Source: Micavibrio sp. UBA7689 (lineage in GTDB: Bacteria > Pseudomonadota > Alphaproteobacteria > Micavibrionales > Micavibrionaceae). Taken from it: a stretch of DNA of 12,804 nucleotides. The translations under genes were made by a program, and so were the position numbers. Every line of letters starts with the position of its first letter. Position 1 is the stretch's first letter. The notes beneath the pieces are model-generated. The model did not search any database. It worked only from the letters and a program-made list of their open reading frames with translations, and was not told the DNA's origin. Below are positions 1 to 6,642 of this stretch, one piece after another. The stretch covers positions 1-12,804 of the forward strand of contig DLGR01000036.1 of the NCBI GenBank assembly GCA_002482805.1, in the 5' to 3' direction.

Positions 1-49
1 AATGGAGCTTGCCTGCGCCGCCATAAAAGAGTATCTAGAAACCCGATGA
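1..49 (+). CDS. 3' end of a hisC-like gene (partial)
   Basis: Reading from base 2, the frame gives the C-terminal residues MELACAAIKEYLETR and then TGA at 47-49. The rest lies outside the window. A short amphipathic helix of this kind is typical of the C-terminus of class I/II aminotransferases such as histidinol-phosphate aminotransferase. In alphaproteobacteria hisC often directly precedes the prephenate dehydrogenase gene on the same strand, where it can also serve aromatic amino-acid transamination. The identity is therefore an inference from position and helix character; 15 residues are too few to prove it. Another upstream gene is possible. Confidence 0.4.
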   Translation, partial: MELACAAIKEYLETR

Positions 50-92
50 AAACCGCTTTTGCCCATATCGGCCAATACGCCGCCCTCTATTA

Positions 93-106
93 TGCCCTCT
101 AGGGCA
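93..106 (+). terminator. Small hairpin in the tyrC leader, possible weak terminator
   Basis: TGCCC at 93-97 pairs with GGGCA at 102-106 around a four-base loop, followed by GGTTTT. The stem is only five pairs and the T run is short, so termination after the upstream gene would be weak at best. Confidence 0.2.
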
Positions 107-138
107 GGTTTTCACACGTTTCCAAGACATTATTGGAC

Positions 139-144
139 TATATT
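139..144 (+). promoter_or_regulatory. Candidate -10 box for tyrC
   Basis: TATATT at 139-144 matches the sigma-70 -10 consensus at five of six positions and would start transcription about 26 bases before the tyrC ATG. No good -35 element lies at the right distance: the best match, TTCACA at 111-116, is 22 bases away, which is too far. A GAGG ribosome-binding site at 163-166 sits ten bases before the ATG at 177 and supports that start. Confidence 0.35.
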
Positions 145-176
145 CAACCAATTTCTTAATTTGAGGGCACAAACCC

Positions 177-1121
177 ATGTTTAAACAGATAACAATTATT
201 GGCTTCGGCTTGATCGGCTCCTCGATCGCCCGCGCCATCAAACAAAACGGTCTGACGCAAAAACTAATCTGCGGCGATATGTCCCGCGATGTGTGTGACA
301 AAGTAAAACAACTCGGCATAGCGGATGAGGTCTACTCTGATCTTTCCAAATCCGTGCAGGGAAGCGATCTTGTCATTCTTTCCATTCCCGTCGGTGCCAT
401 GGGCGCTGTCGCGGATAAAATCGCGCCGCATCTGATGCCGGGCTGCATCGTCACGGACACGGGCTCGGTAAAATCTTCGGTGATGCTTGCACTGCAGCCG
501 CGCCTGCCGTCAAAGGTACATTTGATCGGCGGACATCCGCTCGCGGGGACTGAACATTCGGGGCCAGAAAACGGTTTCGCGGAATTGTTCGCCAACCGTT
601 GGTGGATTCTAACGCCGATGCCTCATACCGAATTGCTGGCGGTTGAAAAACTGACGAAGCTTTTCGAAGCCTGCGGCTCCAACATTCAAATCATGGATTG
701 CGAACATCATGATCTGGTGCTGGGCATCGTCTCGCACCTGCCGCACCTGATCGCCTACACAATCGTCGGCACGGCAACGGATCTGGAAGACGATGTCAAA
801 GGCGAGGTCGTAAAATTCGCGGCAACGGGTTTCCGTGATTTCACGCGTATCGCTGCAAGCGATCCCGTCATGTGGCGTGATGTGTTCTTGAACAACAAAG
901 ATGCGGTGCTCGAAGTGCTTGGCCGCTTTACGGAAGATTTGACGGCCATGCAAAAAGCCATTCGTAAAGGGGACGGAGACTATCTTTATGAAAGGTTTAA
1001 AGAGACGCGTGAAATAAGACGCCAGATCATCGACGCGGGTCAGGCTAATTACGTGTACCCCAAACAATCAGCGGAAGTTCCAGCACCTGTAGCGGCCCCA
1101 CGGTCAAAATCCGGTTCTTGA
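177..1121 (+). CDS. tyrC: Prephenate/cyclohexadienyl dehydrogenase
   Basis: Catalyses NAD(P)-dependent oxidative decarboxylation of prephenate (and perhaps arogenate) in tyrosine synthesis, in the cytoplasm. The 314-residue protein opens with a Rossmann nucleotide-binding motif, GFGLIGSS (residues 9-16). It carries DTGSVKSS (94-101), GGHPLAGTEHSGP (118-130, with H120 the likely catalytic histidine), SHLPH (186-190) and GFRDFTRIA (218-226), whose arginine normally binds the prephenate carboxylate. The C-terminal helical dimerisation domain is complete. There is no fused chorismate mutase and no ACT domain, so feedback control by tyrosine through an ACT domain is not expected. A Pro/Ala/Ser-rich tail from about residue 297 looks dispensable, and its codons lie over the 3' end of the convergent DUF2125 gene. 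Choosing tyrC over tyrA follows alphaproteobacterial usage. Confidence 0.93.
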   Translation: MFKQITIIGFGLIGSSIARAIKQNGLTQKLICGDMSRDVCDKVKQLGIADEVYSDLSKSVQGSDLVILSIPVGAMGAVADKIAPHLMPGCIVTDTGSVKSSVMLALQPRLPSKVHLIGGHPLAGTEHSGPENGFAELFANRWWILTPMPHTELLAVEKLTKLFEACGSNIQIMDCEHHDLVLGIVSHLPHLIAYTIVGTATDLEDDVKGEVVKFAATGFRDFTRIAASDPVMWRDVFLNNKDAVLEVLGRFTEDLTAMQKAIRKGDGDYLYERFKETREIRRQIIDAGQANYVYPKQSAEVPAPVAAPRSKSGS

Positions 1122-1818
1122 CGCTTACGGACAGGTAAACCTCGCGCTGTCCGCTTGCTTCGTCATGCGTGGAAAGCCCGTTGAGGATGGTCATGCCTAC
1201 GGCGCTTGCGAACGGATCGATCAGTCCCGCCTGCTTTTGCTCCTCGATGAAAGCTTCATAGCCTTGCACGTTGCTGTCCATGAAAAAAGCGGGCTGCAAT
1301 GCTTCGTCGAATGAAAAATGTCCGCGCCCGTATGAATACAGCGAACCTTTGGTCAGTTTGTAATCACGTATGTCGATCTTACCGCCGCTTTTTTGCCAAC
1401 GCGCGATATCTTCCTGCGTGAAAGTGCGGGGCAGGCTGTATGGCACGCCTAGCTTTGCATCGAGCGAACTCAGCGACCATATGATCGGGTCGACAATCCC
1501 CGCGAGTTGAACGCCTTCGGGAAAGGAAATATGAAGCGTCATGCCGGGAATGGGAAACCCGCGTGCCATGGCTTTGGGAAAAAGCAACGTTGTGTTGCCC
1601 AATTTCACGCCGCCCGTGTAATGCACTTCGGGCACGAACGGAAAATTGGTCAAGATTGGTTTGGGTCCCAGAAACTGCACGCCGTCGGCTTGCGCGCTCA
1701 CATACAAATGGCCGATCTCGCGTTTGAACCAACTTGCGCTGTACGCCCAGAATGTCAGGTAAACCCCGATCAGGAAAAGCGCGAAGACAACGACGATGGC
1801 TTTGTTGCGTTTTGTCAT
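1045..1818 (-). CDS. DUF2125 family membrane-anchored protein
   Basis: The 257-residue protein has a short basic N-terminus and one membrane segment (about 6-25). A long, beta-rich, probably periplasmic domain follows, with features I associate with the alphaproteobacterial DUF2125 family: the stretch FPFVPEVHYTGGVKL at about 59-73 and a hydrophobic end containing VGPLQVLELPL. The molecular function of the family is unknown to me. It is the last gene of the ftsE-ftsX-ydcF-plsC unit. Its ATG overlaps the plsC stop in an ATGA arrangement, which suggests translational coupling. Its last 77 bases run antisense to the end of tyrC. Family assignment rests on recall of conserved gene order plus these residues. 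Confidence 0.75.
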   Translation of the reverse strand: MTKRNKAIVVVFALFLIGVYLTFWAYSASWFKREIGHLYVSAQADGVQFLGPKPILTNFPFVPEVHYTGGVKLGNTTLLFPKAMARGFPIPGMTLHISFPEGVQLAGIVDPIIWSLSSLDAKLGVPYSLPRTFTQEDIARWQKSGGKIDIRDYKLTKGSLYSYGRGHFSFDEALQPAFFMDSNVQGYEAFIEEQKQAGLIDPFASAVGMTILNGLSTHDEASGQREVYLSVSVKNRILTVGPLQVLELPLIVWGTRN

Positions 1819-2561
1819 GACGCCAACGCTTTACGCCCTTCCGCAATCAAAGCATCTGACGCGGTTTCAATTTGTGTCTCGAGCATCTTCATCACCTCGT
1901 CGGCGGGCAGCCCTGCGGGAATAACGGGCAGGTATTGTACAACCACCGTGCCGCTGTGCTTCCAGAAAGAATTGCGCGGCCAGTAAAGCCCGCTGTTGAT
2001 GGCGACGGGCAGGATAGGCATGTTCAATTCCGAATATAATTTGATTATGCCGCCTTTATAGGGTTTCTGCGCCGTGGTGGTGCCGACAGGCACGCGCGTG
2101 CCTTGCGGGAAAATCACGATAGGTCTGTGGGCATCGCGCATCTTGCGCGCGCCTTCGTATAAAGATGCCGTGGCGGCGGCGCGGTTGCCGCGGTCGATGG
2201 CGATAACGTCCAGCTTTTTCAAAAACCATCCGAACAGGGGTAGGGACAGCAATTCCTTTTTAAGGATGATGGTTGCATCTTCGAAAAGCCTGAAAATATG
2301 CAGCGTCTCCCACGCGGAATAATGCTTGCTGGCAACAAGATACCCCACATCGTCACTTGGCTTGTTTTCGATACCGCGAATTTCGTAATCGATGCCTGCC
2401 ACGTATTTTTGCAGGAAATAGGCACCGTCCTGATAAAACTTCGCAACGCCCAGCGCGAATTTACGCGGGAGCAAGAGCGAAGGGAGTGTCAGAAGGCACA
2501 CGACGGGTGTCCAGATGCCGTAAAAAACAATGTTGAAAATAATGCTGCGTACTGCGTCCAT
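1815..2561 (-). CDS. plsC: PlsC-family 1-acylglycerol-3-phosphate acyltransferase
   Basis: Likely transfers an acyl chain to lysophosphatidic acid, making phosphatidic acid at the inner membrane. The 248-residue protein has an N-terminal hydrophobic segment (about 6-31) and the acyltransferase motifs in order: H80-YSAW-E85 (motif I), IDRG near 122-125, FPQGTR at 151-156 (motif III) and LPVAINSG at 184-191 (motif IV). Motif I is HX4E instead of the textbook HX4D, and motif III has Q for the usual E. As I recall, the SKHxSAWET form is common in this alphaproteobacterial subgroup, so the protein is probably active. It starts two bases after the ydcF stop and overlaps the next gene by four. Another acyl acceptor (for example ornithine lipid or an unusual lysolipid) is possible. 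Confidence 0.85.
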   Translation of the reverse strand: MDAVRSIIFNIVFYGIWTPVVCLLTLPSLLLPRKFALGVAKFYQDGAYFLQKYVAGIDYEIRGIENKPSDDVGYLVASKHYSAWETLHIFRLFEDATIILKKELLSLPLFGWFLKKLDVIAIDRGNRAAATASLYEGARKMRDAHRPIVIFPQGTRVPVGTTTAQKPYKGGIIKLYSELNMPILPVAINSGLYWPRNSFWKHSGTVVVQYLPVIPAGLPADEVMKMLETQIETASDALIAEGRKALAS

Positions 2562-2563
2562 GT

Positions 2564-3166
2564 TTATCCGTTAAGAGCTGGGTTTTTATCTTGTAAATCA
2601 AAGCGCAGCCACGTGGCCAGCACCTTGTTGTATTCCTGAAAGGTCAGTATCCAGAATTTTTTCGTCCACGGCTCGAAATCGGCGGGAACCACGGGATGTT
2701 TGTAAATTACAATGTCCGGCATGGAGCGATGGAACATCATGGATGACCGCGCCATGTGGTAATTCGCGGTGACAAGGCGGACGGATGCTACTTTGTTCTT
2801 TTTGATCCACGCTTCGCTTTCGGTGGCATTGCCTGCCGTCGTGTCAGCGCTGTAGCCCAGTGTCGTGCAACACAGAACTTTCTTTTGATCGCCCTTCCAA
2901 AGCTGAAGCAACTCTTCGGTTTTTACCTGCTCGTTCACGCCGGAAATGAAAAGCAGTTTTGCCTTGTCGGCGGCGAGCAGGTCGAACCCTTCATTGATGC
3001 GTTTGTCGCCGCCTGTCAAAACGATGATGGCATCGGTTTTGGTGTCCGGCGATTGCGGGTTCATGGAAACCACCGACGCCGCAAACCACATCCACCCCAG
3101 CGCCCATATCAACACGAGCGTGAACAAAGCGGTCATACAATAGGCGATCAGGCGGAATAAAATCAT
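2564..3166 (-). CDS. YdcF/SanA-family (DUF218) membrane protein
   Basis: A 200-residue protein with one N-terminal membrane segment (about 5-30) and a DUF218 domain: DAIIVLTGGDKRINEGFDLL (45-64), LLFISGV (71-77), TLGYSADTTAGNATE (102-116) and LVTANYHMARS (131-141). Family members such as SanA, YdcF and ElyC are linked to envelope integrity and lipid-carrier metabolism, but the reaction here is not known. I chose the ATG at 3166 over an in-frame GTG at 3190: the ATG gives a normal membrane-anchored N-terminus and begins one base after the ftsX stop, whereas the GTG would add eight polar residues and overlap ftsX. Its place between ftsX and plsC is a familiar alphaproteobacterial arrangement. 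Confidence 0.85.
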   Translation of the reverse strand: MILFRLIAYCMTALFTLVLIWALGWMWFAASVVSMNPQSPDTKTDAIIVLTGGDKRINEGFDLLAADKAKLLFISGVNEQVKTEELLQLWKGDQKKVLCCTTLGYSADTTAGNATESEAWIKKNKVASVRLVTANYHMARSSMMFHRSMPDIVIYKHPVVPADFEPWTKKFWILTFQEYNKVLATWLRFDLQDKNPALNG

Positions 3167-3167
3167 A

Positions 3168-4130
3168 TCAAGGCATCTTTGTGAGAACACGCATCACGGT
3201 AAAACGTGCGGTGAACATGGCGAGCGCGGCGATGGGAAGGGGCAAGAGGATGAGCATGATTTTCTGATCGGCGCCCAGTTTGAAATCGGGGACGAGGTTG
3301 ACGCCCATATTCCCCGCAACCATGCCGATAATGAACAACAACACCGCGCCGCCGATCACGCCGATAATCCCGCCTTGTAAGGATAAGATTAAAGTGTGGC
3401 GCTGCAATTGTTTGGCAATATAGGAATCCGACGCGCCCATCAAATGGAGCAATTCGAGCTCTTCCTTGTTTTCAGACAATTTGGACCGCACACCGCCTGC
3501 GACGGCGACCAGCGTCGTGACGCTGATGATAAGGCCGAGCAATATCGCCGCAAACTGTAGCGCGCCGGTAAACCGCGCCACTTCGGAAAGCCAGCTTTCA
3601 TGTGTGTCGATCCGTGCGCGTGGGGCCACTTCCTTGATTTCGGCTTCGAGCGCTTTGATATCGGGCTTGGTGCCTTTTTCGAACGTCACGGAAATGATGC
3701 CGGGAATCGGAATGGAATCCATCACCATGTCTTCGCCGAGCCAGGGAGAGAGCAATTCCCGCACATGGCTTTCTTCCATGATTTCGGCTTCCAATACATC
3801 GCCGCGGGCGCCGATGATTTTGGCGGCGTCGTCCGTCATGCTTCGCACGGAACTGGCCGCGATCATTTCACCTGCGGAATCGCTTGCCGGAATTTCGATG
3901 GTGATTTTATCGGCCAATCCTTGCTCCCACCGCGTCGTCATGGCGGATAGCGCAAACGATGCAGCGAGTGCCAGCATACCCAAAATGCTCATGAGGCCGA
4001 TCAAAAGCCGCAAAAACGAATTGCTCGACCCGCCCGTTAGCGGCAAATCATAGCGGCGTTTGCCTTTTGCGACGCCGAGCGCACGCTCACGTGACAATGT
4101 GTTTCTGAATTTGGCGAGAAGGGCGAACAT
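3168..4130 (-). CDS. ftsX: Cell division protein FtsX
   Basis: Membrane subunit of the FtsEX complex, which passes ATP-driven signals across the inner membrane to periplasmic activators of peptidoglycan hydrolases during septation. The 320 residues show a cytoplasmic N-terminus, a first membrane segment at about 39-63 and a periplasmic domain at about 65-185. Three further segments lie near 189-213, 247-272 and 290-313. The cytoplasmic loop contains the characteristic KEELELLHLMGASDSYI (222-238), a FtsX/MacB-type permease signature that contacts the ATPase. Its ATG shares one base with the ftsE stop (TGATG), so the two are almost certainly co-translated. Length and topology are normal for the family. 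Confidence 0.95.
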   Translation of the reverse strand: MFALLAKFRNTLSRERALGVAKGKRRYDLPLTGGSSNSFLRLLIGLMSILGMLALAASFALSAMTTRWEQGLADKITIEIPASDSAGEMIAASSVRSMTDDAAKIIGARGDVLEAEIMEESHVRELLSPWLGEDMVMDSIPIPGIISVTFEKGTKPDIKALEAEIKEVAPRARIDTHESWLSEVARFTGALQFAAILLGLIISVTTLVAVAGGVRSKLSENKEELELLHLMGASDSYIAKQLQRHTLILSLQGGIIGVIGGAVLLFIIGMVAGNMGVNLVPDFKLGADQKIMLILLPLPIAALAMFTARFTVMRVLTKMP

Positions 4131-4831
4131 CAGTAAACCCCCTCGAGACGTTTGCGCAACCCGTGTTTGGTCGGCTCTTCGATATGCAAACGTCCTTTTT
4201 CGAGGATCATGCGCTTGTGGCCGAATTTGTCGATGATCGCCTGGTTGTGCGTGGCGATGACGACTGTCGTTCCCATTTTGTTGAGCTGGTCGAACAACGC
4301 CATCAAACGGAATCCGATTTCATCATCAAGGTTACCCGTCGGTTCGTCGGCGAGGAGCAATCTCGGACGCGTGATTACAGCACGGGCAATCGCGACGCGC
4401 TGCTGTTGTCCGCCCGACATCGTGTTGGGTAACGCATATTTCTGATCTCCGAGCCCGACCCAGTCCAAAAGCTCCGCGACATTGTTTTGAATTTCTTTTT
4501 CGGGGCGGCCTTGAATGCGCAAAGGAAGCGCGACGTTGTCAAACGCGCTCATGTGATTGAGCAAACGGAAATCCTGAAACACTACGCCGACTCGTTGGCG
4601 CATGGCGGCCAGTTGATCGCGGCCCAGTTCACCGATATTTTGCCCGAACATTTGAATTAACCCGCGCGTGGGCATACGGCCCAGATACATCAATGAGAGC
4701 AGGGATGTTTTACCCGCGCCTGATGGACCGGACAAAAAATGGAACGAGCCGGGGTCGAGCTGGAAGTTGATATCTTCCAGCACCTCCGGCCCGATGCCGT
4801 AACGCAATCCTACATGCTCGTAGCGTATCAA
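4130..4831 (-). CDS. ftsE: Cell division ATP-binding protein FtsE (TTG start)
   Basis: Cytoplasmic ABC ATPase that pairs with FtsX and is recruited to the division site. The 233 residues contain Walker A GPSGAGKTS (35-43), the Q-loop VFQD (84-87), the signature MSGGQQQR (138-145), Walker B LLLADEP (158-164), a D-loop GNLDD and the switch histidine H195. All catalytic residues are present. The N-terminus MIRYEHVGLRYG matches the usual FtsE beginning, yet the codon at 4831-4829 reads TTG. No ATG or GTG lies nearby at a suitable place, and a GAGAG ribosome-binding site sits five bases upstream, so TTG initiation is well supported. It starts nine bases after the stop of the secreted repeat protein. 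Confidence 0.96.
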   Translation of the reverse strand: MIRYEHVGLRYGIGPEVLEDINFQLDPGSFHFLSGPSGAGKTSLLSLMYLGRMPTRGLIQMFGQNIGELGRDQLAAMRQRVGVVFQDFRLLNHMSAFDNVALPLRIQGRPEKEIQNNVAELLDWVGLGDQKYALPNTMSGGQQQRVAIARAVITRPRLLLADEPTGNLDDEIGFRLMALFDQLNKMGTTVVIATHNQAIIDKFGHKRMILEKGRLHIEEPTKHGLRKRLEGVY

Positions 4832-4840
4832 GTTTACTCT

Positions 4841-5614
4841 CTATTCTTTGGCAAGATTTTCTTGCGGTTCCATGTCCTGCTCCTCGGCGTTGCCTTTGTT
4901 GAGGATGCGTTGAATCGATTTCGCGCGTAGATACGCGTTGTCGATTTTTTCGGCGCAGGCATAGGCGTGTTCCACAAAGGCCTTGTCGAGGAAGATGCGC
5001 GACACGGTGTCATAGGCTTTATTCCGGTAAGATGGCGTATCTATGGCGGCGAGGCTGATCAGGACATTTTGCAGATCGCCGCGCTCGGCTTGAATCTCCG
5101 CCGTCTCGCCATATGCCTTGTTGCGGAGCGCGGTGTTGGTCATCGATGCCGCCGTCTTGCGCGCGCCATCGTCATCACCCGCGAAAGCTTGGGACATCGC
5201 GATATAGGTATAGGCGATGCCTTGCGAGGGCGGATGGTTGATGAGCGCGGCCTGCTCGGAAAGTTTCAGGAACAGCGTTCTATATTGCGCGCTTGACCAT
5301 TTTAAACTTGCCGCCGCCATGCCGATGCCGCGAATGGTCATGGCCTTGGTGTCGTTGTCCACGATTTTGGGGATGAGCGCGATGGCCTTATCGGCTTGCC
5401 CTTCATACGCGTAAGTCTTGGCGAGTTCGCGATAGGTCTGGTCCTTCCAGTCCTGCTTGTCGATGGCCGGGGCCAGAGCTTCGATTTGTTTGAGAAGGCA
5501 TGGGCGGTCCATGGCGCTGCAGGCGGGGATCTTGTCCTCGGCGCGGGCCTGTGTACAGAGGCCGAAAACCAATATGAAAAGGCCTGTGAGGGCCGAGAAT
5601 CTGCGGGTGGTCAT
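4841..5614 (-). CDS. Secreted helical (TPR-like) repeat protein of unknown function, first gene of the ftsEX unit
   Basis: I do not recognise this 257-residue protein. It has a clear Sec signal peptide: RR at 4-5, a hydrophobic core at about 8-20, and a probable cut after ARA at residue 25. The mature part is almost entirely helical, with degenerate repeats of about 33 residues near 60-93, 135-165, 168-200 and 202-232. Each resembles a TPR- or Sel1-like pair of helices, with a recurring A-x-x-G-D turn and a closing R-x-KAY or R-AKS. Two cysteines, C32 and C39, near the mature N-terminus could form a disulfide. There is no lipobox or enzyme motif. An AGG ribosome-binding site lies just upstream of the ATG. 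It precedes ftsE by nine bases and presumably leads the operon. A periplasmic scaffold role next to FtsX is an inference from position. Confidence 0.8.
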   Translation of the reverse strand: MTTRRFSALTGLFILVFGLCTQARAEDKIPACSAMDRPCLLKQIEALAPAIDKQDWKDQTYRELAKTYAYEGQADKAIALIPKIVDNDTKAMTIRGIGMAAASLKWSSAQYRTLFLKLSEQAALINHPPSQGIAYTYIAMSQAFAGDDDGARKTAASMTNTALRNKAYGETAEIQAERGDLQNVLISLAAIDTPSYRNKAYDTVSRIFLDKAFVEHAYACAEKIDNAYLRAKSIQRILNKGNAEEQDMEPQENLAKE

Positions 5615-5691
5615 ATGCCTGCCTTGCCGTTCGCGTCAGTGTGTCTTATACATACAGTATAGACCTTTGCATTGGAAGCTAGCGCCCGCCC
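5615..5691. promoter_or_regulatory. Divergent promoter region with a TATAC-N5-GTATA dyad
   Basis: Only 77 bases separate the two divergent starts. On the + strand, TTGCCG (5624-5629) and TATACA (5647-5652) are separated by 17 bases and would start transcription near 5659. On the - strand, TATACT (5661-5656) matches five of six positions of the -10 consensus, but no good -35 is visible. The two -10 boxes form the arms of an inverted repeat, TATAC (5647-5651) and GTATA (5657-5661). One regulator or one polymerase-binding event may therefore affect both directions. This is sequence reading only. Confidence 0.45.
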
Positions 5692-6642
5692 ATGATCCTC
5701 AACTGTCCCTCCTGTACCATGCGTTATTTGGTGGCCGAAGGCGCCATCGGCCCGAACGGCCGGACGGTGCGCTGTGCCCATTGCGGCCATCAATGGTTTC
5801 AGGAGAAAGAAGAGGGGTTGGACGAGGAATTATTCGCCTCCGAAGCCTCGTTTGGCGATATTCCGGACAATTTCGTGGACACGATGGAGGACGAAGATGA
5901 TGAAATCGCCTTCGAACCCGCCAAAAACGATGTCGTCGATCTGCCGGATGCCCGCGATTCCGACTTTCAAAGTATTTTACAGAAAGAATTGAAGGACAAA
6001 CCCATTCCGGCGGGCGTGCTCCCCGTCCACGAACATGAAGAATTTGTTCTGCCGACCAAATCGCAAAAAATCAAAATCTCGAACGACCGTCTGGCGGGCT
6101 TCGCCACGGCCGCGGCGATTTTTCTCTGCGTCTTTATCGGCTTCCTGCTGATGCATGCGCCGATCAGCCGCGCATGGCCGCCCTCCAATCTGGTTTACGA
6201 CTTGATGGGTATGAAACCGATCATGCCGGGTGATGGTTTGAGTCTCGAAAGCCTCAATGCTGAATTCAAGGATTCCAAAATTCTGTTTTCGGGCAGCGTC
6301 GTGAATTTGAAAGACAAGGATGCGCACGTTCCTTCCATCATGATCAGCATTCTGGATAAGGATGAAAAACCCATCAAACAGATCCTGTTCCCGCCACCCG
6401 TTTCGCGCCTGAAGGCCGAAGGCGTGGTGGAATTCAACGGCTCCTATCCCAATTTACCCGATGGCGCGATCAGCGTGTCATATGCATTTTCATTCTTGAA
6501 AGCGAAACCATCCGAGGCTGAATCTACGGCCGAAAATGCTGAATCCGAACCTGCCGCCGCTACGCCTGCGGACGCACCCGCCGCACCCGTGCAAGAAACA
6601 CATGAAGACGAAACTCACGAAGCTCCTGCAGCTCATCATTAG
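5692..6642 (+). CDS. MJ0042-type zinc-ribbon protein with membrane segment and DUF3426-like domain
   Basis: A 316-residue protein built in four parts. Residues 1-36 form a zinc ribbon with C5-x2-C8 and C28-x2-C31 (the MJ0042 type, ending in HCGHQW). Residues 38-100 are highly acidic. A membrane segment lies at about 135-154. The region 185-270 resembles DUF3426, with a motif around FSGSVVNLKDKD and a conserved-looking FPPPVSRL. The last 45 residues are rich in Ala, Pro, Glu and His and look disordered. The zinc ribbon should face the cytoplasm and the DUF3426 part the periplasm. Such proteins are usual next to ftsE in alphaproteobacteria, but their function is not known to me. Upstream GGAAG (5674-5678) is a weak, distant ribosome-binding site. 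Confidence 0.85.
   Translation: MILNCPSCTMRYLVAEGAIGPNGRTVRCAHCGHQWFQEKEEGLDEELFASEASFGDIPDNFVDTMEDEDDEIAFEPAKNDVVDLPDARDSDFQSILQKELKDKPIPAGVLPVHEHEEFVLPTKSQKIKISNDRLAGFATAAAIFLCVFIGFLLMHAPISRAWPPSNLVYDLMGMKPIMPGDGLSLESLNAEFKDSKILFSGSVVNLKDKDAHVPSIMISILDKDEKPIKQILFPPPVSRLKAEGVVEFNGSYPNLPDGAISVSYAFSFLKAKPSEAESTAENAESEPAAATPADAPAAPVQETHEDETHEAPAAHH

Noticed and set aside
609..1067. A 152-codon open frame antisense to tyrC
   Set aside because: It mirrors the codon structure of an intact conserved enzyme, has no recognisable domain, and is rich in His, Arg and Phe in the way antisense frames are.
3167..3190. GTG start for the YdcF-family gene at 3190
   Set aside because: It would add eight polar residues before the membrane anchor and overlap ftsX by 23 bases; the ATG at 3166 fits the operon spacing and topology.
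6536..6601. Earlier ATG at 6536 for the PAP2 gene
   Set aside because: The extra 22 residues are polar and rich in Pro and His and come from reading the zinc-ribbon tail in another frame; PAP2 proteins normally begin close to the first membrane segment.
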